Shown: positions 1-8,249, counted from the stretch's first letter. The stretch: 16,685 nucleotides of DNA from Candidatus Omnitrophota bacterium (GCA_028687525.1 JAQTZX010000010.1:1-16685), one strand, 5' to 3'. Notes: a model not told the origin generated them from the letters alone. Numbers and translations are program-made.

Positions 1-624
1 ATTGGGATTTTCCGGGTATCCGGCAGGGCATCCCCCGGCATCACAATATTGAAAAACTATCTGCCCGTTTTTCCTCAATCGTTCCAGTATTTTTGCATCC
101 GCGGCAACGAACTTTCCTTCTCCGTGCGCCACCGGCAAGTATATCACCCGAGGCATATCCCGAACCCAAACGCATTTCGGCACTTTTCTGTCATCTGTTA
201 TCTGTGAACTATCGACTAAATACACCCACCTGTCCTCAAACTTACCCGAATCGTTCATGATAAGGCTCACTTCCTGCCTCAACGCCCCATTCCCGGGAAG
301 AAAACCGCTTTTTACCAGTATCTGGAAACCGTTGCAAATCCCGATAATAAGCCTGCCTTCCCGAAGGAAATCCTTTATCCGGTCTTTGAGCCTGAAACGC
401 ATCTCATTGGCCAGGATTTTTCCGGCGCCGATATCGTCGCCATAGGAGAACCCTCCGGACAGAACGAGTATCTCGTAATCCCGGAGATGTTTTTTCCCGG
501 CGATAATCTGATTAATATGCGCCAGATCTGGAGCCGCGCCTACCGTTTCGAAAGCAAACGCGGTTTCCATATCGCAATTGGTGCCGGCCGTCCGCAACAC
601 AAGAACTTTAGGTTTATTTCTCAT
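1..624 (-). CDS. purQ: Phosphoribosylformylglycinamidine synthase glutaminase subunit PurQ (3' end missing)
   Basis: PurQ is a class I glutamine amidotransferase that releases ammonia for FGAM synthase, the fourth step of purine synthesis, and works in complex with PurL and PurS. The visible 208 residues start at ATG 624-622 and stay open to the window edge. Seen motifs are LRTAGTNCD near residue 10, GGFSYGDDIGAGK at 57-69, and the nucleophile elbow GICNGFQ with catalytic Cys97 (334-336). A C-terminal GGCPAGYPENPN stretch matches the loop that precedes the His/Glu part of the triad, and that part lies outside the window. Upstream there is only a weak GGGA ribosome-binding sequence. It is the last gene seen of the purB-purL-LOG-purQ order, 118 bp after the LOG gene. 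No separate purS gene is present; purL carries PurS-like domains. Identification is firm. Confidence 0.95.
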   Translation of the reverse strand, partial: MRNKPKVLVLRTAGTNCDMETAFAFETVGAAPDLAHINQIIAGKKHLRDYEILVLSGGFSYGDDIGAGKILANEMRFRLKDRIKDFLREGRLIIGICNGFQILVKSGFLPGNGALRQEVSLIMNDSGKFEDRWVYLVDSSQITDDRKVPKCVWVRDMPRVIYLPVAHGEGKFVAADAKILERLRKNGQIVFQYCDAGGCPAGYPENPN

Positions 625-742
625 ATATTCCCAATACTTTTAGATCCAAATGCCGGAATTCAAACGGTAAAATTAATTCAAAGCACAAATGCCGAATGGC
701 CAAATAACAAAACCGGGTTTTTAGATTTTGATTTTTACATTA

Positions 743-1432
743 CTATCTTTTACCCTCTCTCGACTTCCCGTAGAATTCTCTGATCCTCATTATAACCTCC
801 TCCGGCTCATCGACCACACTGAAGATATCGAGGTCTTCCGGAGAGATACATCTTTTCTCAAAAACGCTTTTCTTCATCCAGTCTATCAGGCCGCCCCAGT
901 ACTGCTTTCCCAGCATGACGACCGGGAACCGGTTGATGCGACAGGTCTGGATAAGGTTCAACGACTCGAATAATTCATCCATAGTGCCGTACCCGCCGGG
1001 CATGATCACAAAGGCCTTGGCGTATTTCACAAACATTACTTTACGGCAGAAAAAATAATGGAACTCTATAAGAGTATCGATATACGGGTTCGGGTCCTGC
1101 TCCATCGGAAGCTGGATATTCAATCCTATGGAACGCCCGCCGGCCGCCTGCGTCCCTTTATTAGCCGCCTCCATTATACCCGGGCCGCCGCCGGTAATAA
1201 CCGCGTACCCCTCTTTCGCCAGCAGGAACGCGGTACGTTCCGTTTTTCTATAATACACATTATCCGGTTTAATGCGCGAAGAACCAAAAATAGAAACAGC
1301 CGCGCCGACCCGGGAAAGCATCTCGAAACCTTCGACAAATTCCGCCATGATGCGGAATATGCGCCAGGTATCTTCCCTGGTGAAATCATCTCCTGCCTGT
1401 ATCCTCTTACCGCACGAATTTTTCTTCACCAT
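743..1432 (-). CDS. LOG family protein (TIGR00730-type nucleotide 5'-monophosphate phosphoribohydrolase)
   Basis: This 229-residue protein has a Rossmann-like fold with both family signatures: GGGPGIMEAANKG at 81-93 and PGGYGTMDE at 145-153. The conserved Arg130 and Glu153 are in the expected catalytic places. LOG proteins hydrolyse nucleoside 5'-monophosphates to a free base and ribose 5-phosphate; the plant and some bacterial members activate cytokinins, but many bacterial ones act in nucleotide turnover. The start is chosen at 1432 because AAGGAG sits 8 nt upstream; an in-frame ATG at 1450 has that sequence inside its coding region. The start overlaps the purL stop (ATGGTGA), so translation is probably coupled. 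The purine operon position suggests AMP/GMP or pathway-intermediate turnover, but the substrate is not visible. An older annotation for this family, lysine decarboxylase, is not supported. Confidence 0.9.
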   Translation of the reverse strand: MVKKNSCGKRIQAGDDFTREDTWRIFRIMAEFVEGFEMLSRVGAAVSIFGSSRIKPDNVYYRKTERTAFLLAKEGYAVITGGGPGIMEAANKGTQAAGGRSIGLNIQLPMEQDPNPYIDTLIEFHYFFCRKVMFVKYAKAFVIMPGGYGTMDELFESLNLIQTCRINRFPVVMLGKQYWGGLIDWMKKSVFEKRCISPEDLDIFSVVDEPEEVIMRIREFYGKSREGKR

Positions 1433-4356
1433 TGCAAAGGCTCCTTCCATGCCCGCTTCAACGCGTCAATGCCCGTCCTCACGCATACCTTACCGTCCAA
1501 ACCATACACCTTGAATTCCCGGTCAGCCGATAAACATCCTGCCAGGGCGAACGGGACACCCCGTAAAGCTTTCTCAAACGCTTTTTGATCGCGCTTGGCA
1601 ACTTCCGCCACAAAACGGGAATTCGATTCCGAGAATAAAACAAAATCATTCCTCTCGCCACGGGTATTCCATTTCCCGCCGTACCGCTGTTTACGGGGAA
1701 CTTCGGAAAGAAAAAGCTCCATACCCAGCCCTCCGGCAAAGGCCATTTCCGCCGCGCTCACTCCGATACCGCCCTCCGAACAATCGTGCATGGCCCTGAC
1801 AAGCCCGCGGGAGGACGCCTTGCTCAAGGCGTCGAACGTCCGGCGCGCTTTACCGAAAGATACCCGGGGAACGTAGTTCCCCACGGAGTTACCGGCGTCG
1901 AAATAAAGCGAAGCCCCCAGTTCATCGAAGGTCTCGCCGACGATATATATCAAATCCCCTTCATGCTTGGCATCCATGGACACCGCCTTGCTCACATCGG
2001 AGATGACCGAAATAGCCGAAATCAACAGTGTGCCGGGAATAGCCAGGGACCGGTTGTTCACGGTAAATTCGTTATACATACTGTCCTTGCCGGAAATAAA
2101 CGGCACGCCAAAACCTTTTGCCGCGTCATAACACCCCAGCGCAGCCCGTACCAGACCGCCCAGACGATCAGGCTTATCGGGATTCCCCCAGCAGAAATTA
2201 TCCAGAATAGCGGTCCGTTCCAGCGAACCTCCGACCGCGATGACCTGGCGCAGAGCTTCGTCTATACATGAGGCCGCCATCCAGTAAGGATCTATAAAAC
2301 CATACCTGAAATTTATCCCGTTGGAAACAATAACCCCCCGCCGGGAATACAAAAGCGGCTTTACCACCGAAGCATCCGAAGGGCCGTCATTGGCAATACC
2401 GGTCAAAGGCTTAATAATCGAACCACCCTGCACCTCATGATCATACTGACGGATTATCCATTCCTTGGAACAGACATCATAATGGGACAATAACTTTAAA
2501 ACAGAGGCGGTCAGATCAGAAGGACAGGGAAATTCCGGTTCCCGGTGCCGGGGAAAAGTAAATACGGCCTTTTTCTCCGTCCGGGGAAGCCCTTCATGCA
2601 GAAATTCCATATCCAGGTCGCAGACACGGGTGCCTTCATAATACAACTCCAGCCTCCCGGTGCCGGTAAATTCACCGATAGCAACCGCTTCGGCGTTTTC
2701 CTGCCTGAATATTTCCTGTAACGCGGCCAGTTTTCCGGGAGGTACCGCCAGAACCATACGTTCCTGGGATTCCGAAATCCATATTTCTTCATAAGAAAGG
2801 CCTCGGTATTTCAAAGGCACTTTTTCCAGGTCCACGCGCGCTCCCAGGGACTGCCCCATTTCTCCTACCGCGGAGGATAACCCCCCCGCACCGCAATCGG
2901 TAATGGCATTATATAAACCCCTGTCCCGTGCCTGAAGGACAGCATCCACGGTTTTCTTTTCCTGAATGGGATTTCCTATCTGCACCGCGCCGCTGGAAAC
3001 TTTTTCCGACTCATGGGTCAACTCCCCGGAAGAAAAGGTGGCTCCGTGTATCCCGTCCCTGCCCGTCCTGCCGCCCGCCACCACGACCAGATCCCCTTTT
3101 CTCGGATGTTTAAAAGACTGGTCCGCGGGCATGATACCGGCAGTCCCGCAGTACACCAGCGGATTGCATACAAAACGCTCGTGGAACAAAACCGCGCCGT
3201 TAACGGTAGGAACCCCCATCTTATACCCGTAATCCCGCACTCCCGAAACCACACCTTTCATGACACGTTTCGGATGAAGGCACCCCGGAGGCAATTGTTC
3301 AAAAGGATAATCCGGAGGTCCGAAACAAAAAACATCGGTATTCAAAAACGGTTTAGCCCCCATCCCGGTCCCCAGAGGATCACGAATAACCCCGCCGATG
3401 CCGGTATTGGCGCCGCCAAAAGGCTCCAGCGCCGAAGGATGATTATGGGTTTCGACCTTGAAACATACATTATGAGTATCGTCAAACTTGATAACCCCGG
3501 AATTATCCTGAAAAACCGAAACACACCAGGATTTGTTCAATTCATTGGTGGCCTTCATTATCGTCGATTTCAGAAGATTATTGATAAGCTTCGGTTTCGA
3601 GGCGGCCCCTGCGGGGGATTTTCCGGACGGCCGTTCAGTATAATTAATCCTGCCTCTGAAAGTTTTATGCCAGCAATGCTCGGACCATGTCTGCGCGATA
3701 ATCTCAAGTTCACAATCCGTAGGGTTGCGCTTCAAATTCTTGAAATAACCACGGATCTGCCTCATTTCATCCAGATTCAGAAAGAGCTGGCCTTGAACAC
3801 TTATATCCTTCAAACGCCTGTCGGAAGCCCCAAGCAAATCTACGGTAACCGGCCGGAATTGGTATTCCGCCCCTTCCAGAACACGGATATCTTCAACGGA
3901 AGCAGTAACAATATGCTGGATGAGTTTATTATAAAGCAGTTTTTCGGTTATGGTCTTAAGCTGGAACGGAGAAAACTTCCCGGAAAGGAGATATTTTTTT
4001 GCGGTCTTCAGGGAAACCTTTTTGGCAATCCCTATATCCCGGATACCCTTTAAAGCGGATTGTTCAACCGGGTCCATGACCCCGGGATTGTACGCGACTT
4101 CCACCACTGCTTCGCGCGCTCCGGCGCGGTTACGGACCGGCGGGTTAACACGATATGACTGTGAGATCGTATCCACCAGCAGTTTCTCACAAACGGCGGT
4201 TATTTCCCTCTTACTTAGGTCCCCGTCGATAAAATACACCAGAATAAACCTGACATCGCGGACCCCGGAAATCCCCAAGTCCAGAATATCCTTTTTGACA
4301 CCCTCGCCCACGGCATCGAAGACGCCTTTTTTTTCACTTACTTCAATTCGCCACAT
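1426..4356 (-). CDS. purL: FGAM synthase large subunit PurL with tandem N-terminal PurS-like domains
   Basis: This 976-residue ATP-dependent synthase converts FGAR to FGAM using ammonia from PurQ. Residues 1-75 and about 83-160 are two successive PurS-like segments; the second contains NPGVMDP, the usual start of PurS. The catalytic part follows, with TWSEHCWHKT at 223-232, KVETHNHPSALEPFGGANTG at 300-319, then GRDGIHGATFSS, DCGAGGLSSAVGEMG, SESQERM, SGKDSMYNEF and DCSEGGIGVSAAEMAFAGG. The SEHCWHK form resembles the large single-chain PurL of proteobacteria rather than the short Bacillus type, yet the C-terminal glutaminase domain is absent and purQ is a separate gene in the same operon. It starts 21 bp after purB, and no clear Shine-Dalgarno sequence precedes ATG 4356. 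Function is firm; the subunit arrangement is inferred. Confidence 0.96.
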   Translation of the reverse strand: MWRIEVSEKKGVFDAVGEGVKKDILDLGISGVRDVRFILVYFIDGDLSKREITAVCEKLLVDTISQSYRVNPPVRNRAGAREAVVEVAYNPGVMDPVEQSALKGIRDIGIAKKVSLKTAKKYLLSGKFSPFQLKTITEKLLYNKLIQHIVTASVEDIRVLEGAEYQFRPVTVDLLGASDRRLKDISVQGQLFLNLDEMRQIRGYFKNLKRNPTDCELEIIAQTWSEHCWHKTFRGRINYTERPSGKSPAGAASKPKLINNLLKSTIMKATNELNKSWCVSVFQDNSGVIKFDDTHNVCFKVETHNHPSALEPFGGANTGIGGVIRDPLGTGMGAKPFLNTDVFCFGPPDYPFEQLPPGCLHPKRVMKGVVSGVRDYGYKMGVPTVNGAVLFHERFVCNPLVYCGTAGIMPADQSFKHPRKGDLVVVAGGRTGRDGIHGATFSSGELTHESEKVSSGAVQIGNPIQEKKTVDAVLQARDRGLYNAITDCGAGGLSSAVGEMGQSLGARVDLEKVPLKYRGLSYEEIWISESQERMVLAVPPGKLAALQEIFRQENAEAVAIGEFTGTGRLELYYEGTRVCDLDMEFLHEGLPRTEKKAVFTFPRHREPEFPCPSDLTASVLKLLSHYDVCSKEWIIRQYDHEVQGGSIIKPLTGIANDGPSDASVVKPLLYSRRGVIVSNGINFRYGFIDPYWMAASCIDEALRQVIAVGGSLERTAILDNFCWGNPDKPDRLGGLVRAALGCYDAAKGFGVPFISGKDSMYNEFTVNNRSLAIPGTLLISAISVISDVSKAVSMDAKHEGDLIYIVGETFDELGASLYFDAGNSVGNYVPRVSFGKARRTFDALSKASSRGLVRAMHDCSEGGIGVSAAEMAFAGGLGMELFLSEVPRKQRYGGKWNTRGERNDFVLFSESNSRFVAEVAKRDQKAFEKALRGVPFALAGCLSADREFKVYGLDGKVCVRTGIDALKRAWKEPLQW

Positions 4357-4377
4357 ATAAGGAATTTGAGAACATTT

Positions 4378-5679
4378 TTATTTACCGCTAAGGCCGACTT
4401 TACGGAAAATGGTGTTCACGTTACGAAGGTAATAATTCAAATCGAAAAGCCTGTCCAGTTCCTGCGCCGCTATGTGCCGGATGACATCTTTATCCATCAA
4501 AAGCTCGCTTCTGAAATCAACCCCTCCCGACCATGTTTTCATGGCACAGCGCTGTACCAGATCATACGCCTCGGGCCTGCTCAATCCTTTCGCCATAAGC
4601 GCTATAAGCACCCGCTGGGAAAAAATCAGCCCTTTGGTCTTTATAAGATTCGCCATCATGGCGGTAGGATACACATTCATGCCTTCGACCACATGTATAA
4701 ACTTACACAGCATATAATCCAGGGCCAGAGTGGAATCCGGCAGGATCACGCGTTCGACGGAAGAATGGCTGATATCGCGTTCATGCCACAAAGCCACATT
4801 CTCCATCGCCGCCAGGGCATTACCCCTTAACAAACGGGACAACCCGCAGATACGCTCGCAGATGACCGGATTACGCTTATGCGGCATGGCAGAAGAACCT
4901 TTCTGCCCTTTTCCAAAAGGCTCTTCCGCTTCCAATACCTCGGTCTTTTGCAAATGTCGTATCTCGGTGGCGAACTTTTCCAGGGAGGCGCCGGCCAACG
5001 CCAGCGTATTCATATATTCGGCGTATACATCACGCTGGATTATCTGCGTGGAAATATGCGCCGGTTTAAGCCCCAGCTTACCGCAGACATAAGACTCCAC
5101 GCGGGGATCGATATTCGAATACGTGCCCACCGCCCCGGATAGTTTACCCACCGAAACCGCTTCCCGTGCCCGCTTAAGGCGTTCCAGATTCCTTCCGGTT
5201 TCGTCATACCACAACGCCAGTTTCAGGCCGAAAGTCACCGGTTCCGCGTGCACCCCGTGAGTCCTGCCCATGCATACCGAATCCTTATACCTCCTGGCTT
5301 TGACGGCCAGGGCATCCCGCAGCATACGCAAATCCTCTATCAGTATATCCGCGGCCTGCCGCAATTGTACTCCCAATGTCGTATCCAGCACATCGGAAGA
5401 AGTCAACCCTCTATGCAAATACTGGGCATCCGTTCCGATACTCCGGGAAACATCGGCTACAAAAGCCACCACATCATGCTGGGTCTTCTCCTCGATTTTC
5501 CTGATCCGGGTGAGGTTGAATCCGGCCTTTCTCCGTATCCGTACTGCCGCCGAAGCAGGTATGATCTTGAGTTTTGCCTGCGCTTCCGCGGTCAGGATTT
5601 CGATATCCAGCATAATACGGAATTTATTTTTCTCCTGCCAGATGGCCGACATTGCGGGAAGACTGTAGCGTTCAATCAT
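4378..5679 (-). CDS. purB: Adenylosuccinate lyase
   Basis: PurB acts twice in purine synthesis, splitting SAICAR to AICAR and adenylosuccinate to AMP, each with loss of fumarate. The 433-residue product has the usual bacterial length. Visible catalytic elements are His68 (TQHDV), TSSDVLDT at 93-100, His141 in GRTHGVHAEP, and the flexible signature loop GSSAMPHKRNP at 261-271, followed by HERDISHSSVER. These sit at nearly the same residue numbers as in the Bacillus enzyme. The start at 5679 is preferred over an upstream in-frame ATG at 5700 because AGAGGAG lies 8 nt before it. It is the first gene of the purine operon and is followed by purL after 21 bp. A TGGTATTAT promoter lies about 70 bp upstream. 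Confidence 0.97.
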   Translation of the reverse strand: MIERYSLPAMSAIWQEKNKFRIMLDIEILTAEAQAKLKIIPASAAVRIRRKAGFNLTRIRKIEEKTQHDVVAFVADVSRSIGTDAQYLHRGLTSSDVLDTTLGVQLRQAADILIEDLRMLRDALAVKARRYKDSVCMGRTHGVHAEPVTFGLKLALWYDETGRNLERLKRAREAVSVGKLSGAVGTYSNIDPRVESYVCGKLGLKPAHISTQIIQRDVYAEYMNTLALAGASLEKFATEIRHLQKTEVLEAEEPFGKGQKGSSAMPHKRNPVICERICGLSRLLRGNALAAMENVALWHERDISHSSVERVILPDSTLALDYMLCKFIHVVEGMNVYPTAMMANLIKTKGLIFSQRVLIALMAKGLSRPEAYDLVQRCAMKTWSGGVDFRSELLMDKDVIRHIAAQELDRLFDLNYYLRNVNTIFRKVGLSGK

Positions 5680-5698
5680 AAGACACACTCCTCTGTGC

Positions 5699-5711
5699 AC
5701 TCCGTTAGAAA
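5699..5711 (+). repeat. Degenerate single arm of the CCCCGTTAGA repeat family
   Basis: ACTCCGTTAGAAA matches 12 of 13 bases of the left arm of the large element (8428-8440). A weak partner TCTAA follows at 5721-5725. The copy lies in the purB leader, just upstream of its ribosome-binding site, and looks like a decayed member of the family also seen at 8429-8773, 10844-10874 and 14672-14703. Confidence 0.4.
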
Positions 5712-5749
5712 CCCCGATTGTCTAAGCCCGGCGGTATAGTTCCAACGGA

Positions 5750-5758
5750 ATAATACCA
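5750..5758 (-). promoter_or_regulatory. Extended -10 promoter for the purine operon
   Basis: On the minus strand the sequence is TGGTATTAT, an extended -10 element with a five-of-six match to TATAAT. No convincing -35 is seen at 16-19 bp. Predicted transcription would begin near 5743, giving purB a leader of about 64 nt. The same TGG-plus-hexamer form recurs ahead of several other genes here. Confidence 0.5.
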
Positions 5759-5882
5759 TACCCTATCCTGCGGTTTATCGTCTTTATCCCCGGAATCCCG
5801 GTCATGTTTATCTTAGAACTTAATTATTATAACAGAAAACGGAGACACTGCAATCAAAATAAGACGGGAAATCAAAAAATAA

Positions 5883-5910
5883 TTGACAAAAATAAAAAAA
5901 TTGTTAGAAT
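5883..5910 (+). promoter_or_regulatory. Strong sigma-70-type promoter of the cold-shock gene
   Basis: A perfect TTGACA at 5883-5888 is separated by 16 bp from TAGAAT at 5905-5910, which is preceded by TGT (extended -10). Transcription should start near 5917, leaving a leader of about 130 nt before the csp start codon. It is the best-matching promoter in the window. Confidence 0.75.
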
Positions 5911-5955
5911 ATAACTGTTTGATTTAAAAGAGGTAAAGACATTAGAAATTCACAG

Positions 5956-5995
5956 ACCGTAAGGCAGGAACTCTAGTGTGCTTTACGGTTTTTTT
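5956..5995 (+). terminator. Intrinsic terminator inside the csp leader
   Basis: An 11-bp stem pairs 5956-5966 (ACCGTAAGGCA) with 5979-5989 (TGCTTTACGGT, one G-U pair) over a 12-nt loop, and is followed by seven T at 5989-5995. It lies between the csp promoter and the csp start codon, so it would either attenuate csp or end a short RNA of about 80 nt. A competing pairing of GTAAAG (5933-5938) with CTTTAC (5981-5986) could oppose it. Confidence 0.7.
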
Positions 5996-6024
5996 ACGAA
6001 AAACAGAAATACCAGCGTGGTTCC

Positions 6025-6036
6025 TAAAGGAGGTGA
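6025..6036 (+). promoter_or_regulatory. Full-length Shine-Dalgarno sequence of csp
   Basis: TAAAGGAGGTGA contains an exact 11-base complement to the usual 16S rRNA 3' end, 10 nt before ATG 6047. A small flanking pairing GTTC (6020-6023)/GAAC (6035-6038) places most of it in a loop. It implies very efficient translation. Confidence 0.8.
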
Positions 6037-6046
6037 ACGGTAACAA

Positions 6047-6250
6047 ATGGCAAAAGGTAAAGTGAAGTGGTTCAGCAATCAAAAGGGATATGGATTCGTC
6101 ACCAGCGAAGACGGCAAAGATATATTTGTGCATCATACAGCGATCAAAGGGGATGGCTACAGGACCTTAGCGGAAGGCCAGGAAGTCGAATTCGACGTGA
6201 CTCAAGGCCCAAAAGGAGAACAGGCGACCAACGTCACCAAACTATCATAA
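6047..6250 (+). CDS. Cold-shock domain protein (CspA family)
   Basis: This single-domain OB-fold RNA/DNA-binding protein of 67 residues has the normal length for the family. RNP-1 is KGYGFV at residues 14-19 and RNP-2 is DIFVHHTAI at 25-33; the opening MAKGKVKWFS is typical. Such proteins bind single-stranded nucleic acid, melt RNA secondary structure and act as transcription antiterminators. It is a single-gene unit with its own strong promoter, a leader terminator, a consensus ribosome-binding site and a strong 3' terminator, all consistent with very high expression. The leader terminator raises the possibility of feedback by its own antitermination activity, which is inference. Which Csp paralogue it represents cannot be told from sequence. 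Confidence 0.97.
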   Translation: MAKGKVKWFSNQKGYGFVTSEDGKDIFVHHTAIKGDGYRTLAEGQEVEFDVTQGPKGEQATNVTKLS

Positions 6251-6280
6251 ATATCTTACCCGGGAATATCCCGATAAAGA

Positions 6281-6315
6281 AAAACCGTTATATCAAAACG
6301 ATATAACGGTTTTTT
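6281..6315. terminator. Bidirectional intrinsic terminator between csp and the zinc-ribbon gene
   Basis: A perfect stem pairs 6283-6294 (AACCGTTATATC) with 6300-6311, extendable by two A-T pairs, with a 5-nt loop. T-rich tracts follow on both strands (plus 6310-6315; minus across the A-run at 6277-6284). It can serve csp and the convergent zinc-ribbon/radical SAM operon. Confidence 0.9.
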
Positions 6316-6366
6316 CTTTAAAAAGCGGGTATTTATTCCCGGACAAACATTTTTCACCGCCCGGCT

Positions 6367-6672
6367 TCAAAAAAATATCTTATAATATCCGGTAAGGAAA
6401 CGGACCGCCTTGACCGTCATAACCACGGAAATAAAAGTAAGCAGGAGCACAAGAAAAGTGACAACTAATTTAGTCTGAAGGCTGTAACGGGGATGTTTCC
6501 AGACTAACGGCAGTGCCAGCGGGCCGACGGCAACAAAAGCGATGATGATCACGGAAGTACGGAAATACCAGGGTTCACGCTGTTGCGGTTGTTTATCCGG
6601 GAACTCTCCGCAAAACCTGCATTTGACCGCTTCATCCTGTATCCATTCAGCGCAAAACGGGCACTTTTTCAT
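6367..6672 (-). CDS. Small zinc-ribbon membrane protein
   Basis: This 101-residue protein begins with a compact zinc ribbon: CPFC at 4-7 and CRFCG at 18-22, in the common context CPFCAEWIQDEAVKCRFCG. Two predicted hydrophobic segments follow, at about 40-58 and 68-88, so the ribbon probably faces the cytoplasm at a membrane anchor. ATG 6672 overlaps the radical SAM stop codon (ATGA), with AAGGA directly before it, so translation is likely coupled. Small ribbon-plus-membrane proteins of this kind are widespread and mostly uncharacterised. A partnership with the upstream radical SAM protein is suggested only by the overlap. Confidence 0.8.
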   Translation of the reverse strand: MKKCPFCAEWIQDEAVKCRFCGEFPDKQPQQREPWYFRTSVIIIAFVAVGPLALPLVWKHPRYSLQTKLVVTFLVLLLTFISVVMTVKAVRFLTGYYKIFF

Positions 6673-8249
6673 TCCTTCCGGGGCTTTTTCTTCAGGTTAT
6701 CCCGGGCGTCTTTCAATTTCCGGGAAAACACCCCTTTATTGAACTCCACGGTCCATCCCTTGAAAATAAACCATCCGCCGAACCGAAGCAGGCTATTACG
6801 CCATGGGCGATACCACTGCCGCCAGCCCAACCGTATGTTATGCAGAAAGAAAACCAGAGCCGGGAAAGAAATTATATGAAAACCCAGCATGAACATGTAC
6901 CTGAACTGATAAAACTTCCCCATGATCCTGCGCAGGGAATTTTGCATCTCCTCGGCGGTAAGCGGTTTATCGGGCTCGAATAAAGGGAAATTCCCGTCAT
7001 AATACTCCCATCCCACATCCTGAATAGAATATACCCTGTTCTGCTGCTGCAGCCTGTGCCGCAGTTCAGTCCCGGGCAAAGGAATAGGGAGTAAAACCTG
7101 CAGGGTATCGATCCGTGCTTTCTTCACAAAATCCCGGTACCGTTTTATTCTCTCTTTGGCGGTCATGGAAAACCCCGTTCCCTCCTTAAGAGGATATCCG
7201 AATATAAACATCCCGTGCACCAGAAAACCGAATTTATGAAATGAGCGTGCCAGCGCGATCATATCTTCGGGTTTAACGTGCTTTTTCATCGCCTCCAATT
7301 CTTCCTTTATCGGCGACTCGAAACCGATAGCAACAGCGTTAATACCCGCCTGGCGCATAACAGTCAACAGTTCGGAGTCCTGCGCCTTATCCAGCCTGAT
7401 CTGACAGGTAAGATCAAGCCTCCGGCGGGTGTTATTCTGATAATCCCGGAGCATCTTACAGAAACGGATAGTCTCATCCCTCTGCTGCCCGAAAAGGTCG
7501 TCAACGATAAAAAAATGCCGCGCATCCCGGGTTTCCAGAAGCTGGCGGATACTTTCAAGCAAACGCTCGGGAGAAGCGCACCGCGGTTTTCCCTTGACCG
7601 TGCAGAATTCGCAATCCATTCCGCATCCGCGTATCCTGCCCACAGGGTAAAGCTTAATCATCGCGTAACGCACCAGGGAAAAATCCGGCAGGGGATACTT
7701 ATCAAAATCCAGGATAGGCTTGCGCTCCGGCGTAAGCACAACCTGTCCGTTCTTCAAAAAGGCTATCCCTTTGATCCCGCTCACATCTTTTTTTTCTTTC
7801 AACGCGGTCAAAAGCTCCTGGAATGTCTCTTCAGCCTCGCCGATAACCACATAATCGATCCCCGAACGCAGGGCCTCGCCGATATTCTCCCCCAGAAAAT
7901 GATGCCCGCCGGCAACGACCACCACGCCCTTTTCCTTATAATACCGGGCGATCTCGTAAAGCCGCGGGACAGTACTGGTCAAACCGCCGTATAACCCCAC
8001 CACATCCGCCGGCCGAAGGTTCTGCAAAAATTCATGATCCGCGCCGCCGTCACGCCGGGGGCCGTACAGGCGGAGATTATTCTCATCAATGACCTCAACA
8101 TCCCATCCCCCCATTTCATTGACCACACTGGCCACGCATACCGGCCCCAGCGCAGTCGTAGTCTTGGCGATGCTCGAATAAATATTGAACGCAGGGAACG
8201 CCGGAATCACAATCCTCAAAAACCGCCTTTTTTTTGCCGCATCAAACAT
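6669..8249 (-). CDS. B12-binding-domain radical SAM protein
   Basis: This 526-residue protein has an N-terminal cobalamin-binding-like Rossmann domain at about 10-150, ending in the typical VIGEAEETF segment, followed by a radical SAM barrel from about 200. The iron-sulfur motif is RGCGMDCEFC with Cys209, Cys213 and Cys216 (CxxxCxxC). Later blocks include IGFESP near 308-313, HGMFIFGYP near 345-353 and LPIPLPGTEL. The C-terminal 90 residues contain an aromatic, hydrophobic region suggesting membrane association. No clear DxHxxG cobalamin-ligand motif is present, which is common in this class. Substrate is unknown; relatives act on lipids, cofactors or natural products. The start is supported by AAAGGAG 5-6 nt upstream. 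It is the first gene of a two-gene unit with the zinc-ribbon protein, probably read from the promoter near 8812-8842. Confidence 0.92.
   Translation of the reverse strand: MFDAAKKRRFLRIVIPAFPAFNIYSSIAKTTTALGPVCVASVVNEMGGWDVEVIDENNLRLYGPRRDGGADHEFLQNLRPADVVGLYGGLTSTVPRLYEIARYYKEKGVVVVAGGHHFLGENIGEALRSGIDYVVIGEAEETFQELLTALKEKKDVSGIKGIAFLKNGQVVLTPERKPILDFDKYPLPDFSLVRYAMIKLYPVGRIRGCGMDCEFCTVKGKPRCASPERLLESIRQLLETRDARHFFIVDDLFGQQRDETIRFCKMLRDYQNNTRRRLDLTCQIRLDKAQDSELLTVMRQAGINAVAIGFESPIKEELEAMKKHVKPEDMIALARSFHKFGFLVHGMFIFGYPLKEGTGFSMTAKERIKRYRDFVKKARIDTLQVLLPIPLPGTELRHRLQQQNRVYSIQDVGWEYYDGNFPLFEPDKPLTAEEMQNSLRRIMGKFYQFRYMFMLGFHIISFPALVFFLHNIRLGWRQWYRPWRNSLLRFGGWFIFKGWTVEFNKGVFSRKLKDARDNLKKKPRKE

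Noticed and set aside
625..742. Promoter for purQ between the LOG gene and purQ
   Set aside because: The AT-rich 118 bp shows TTGAA-like words but no -10 at acceptable spacing; readthrough from purB is simpler.
3013..4053. 346-residue open frame on the plus strand
   Set aside because: It lies entirely opposite purL, which has continuous conserved motifs; the plus frame has no recognisable domain and low-complexity composition.
5680..5760. Purine riboswitch in front of the purine operon
   Set aside because: The leader of about 64 nt is too short and has none of the conserved purine-aptamer junction or loop sequences.
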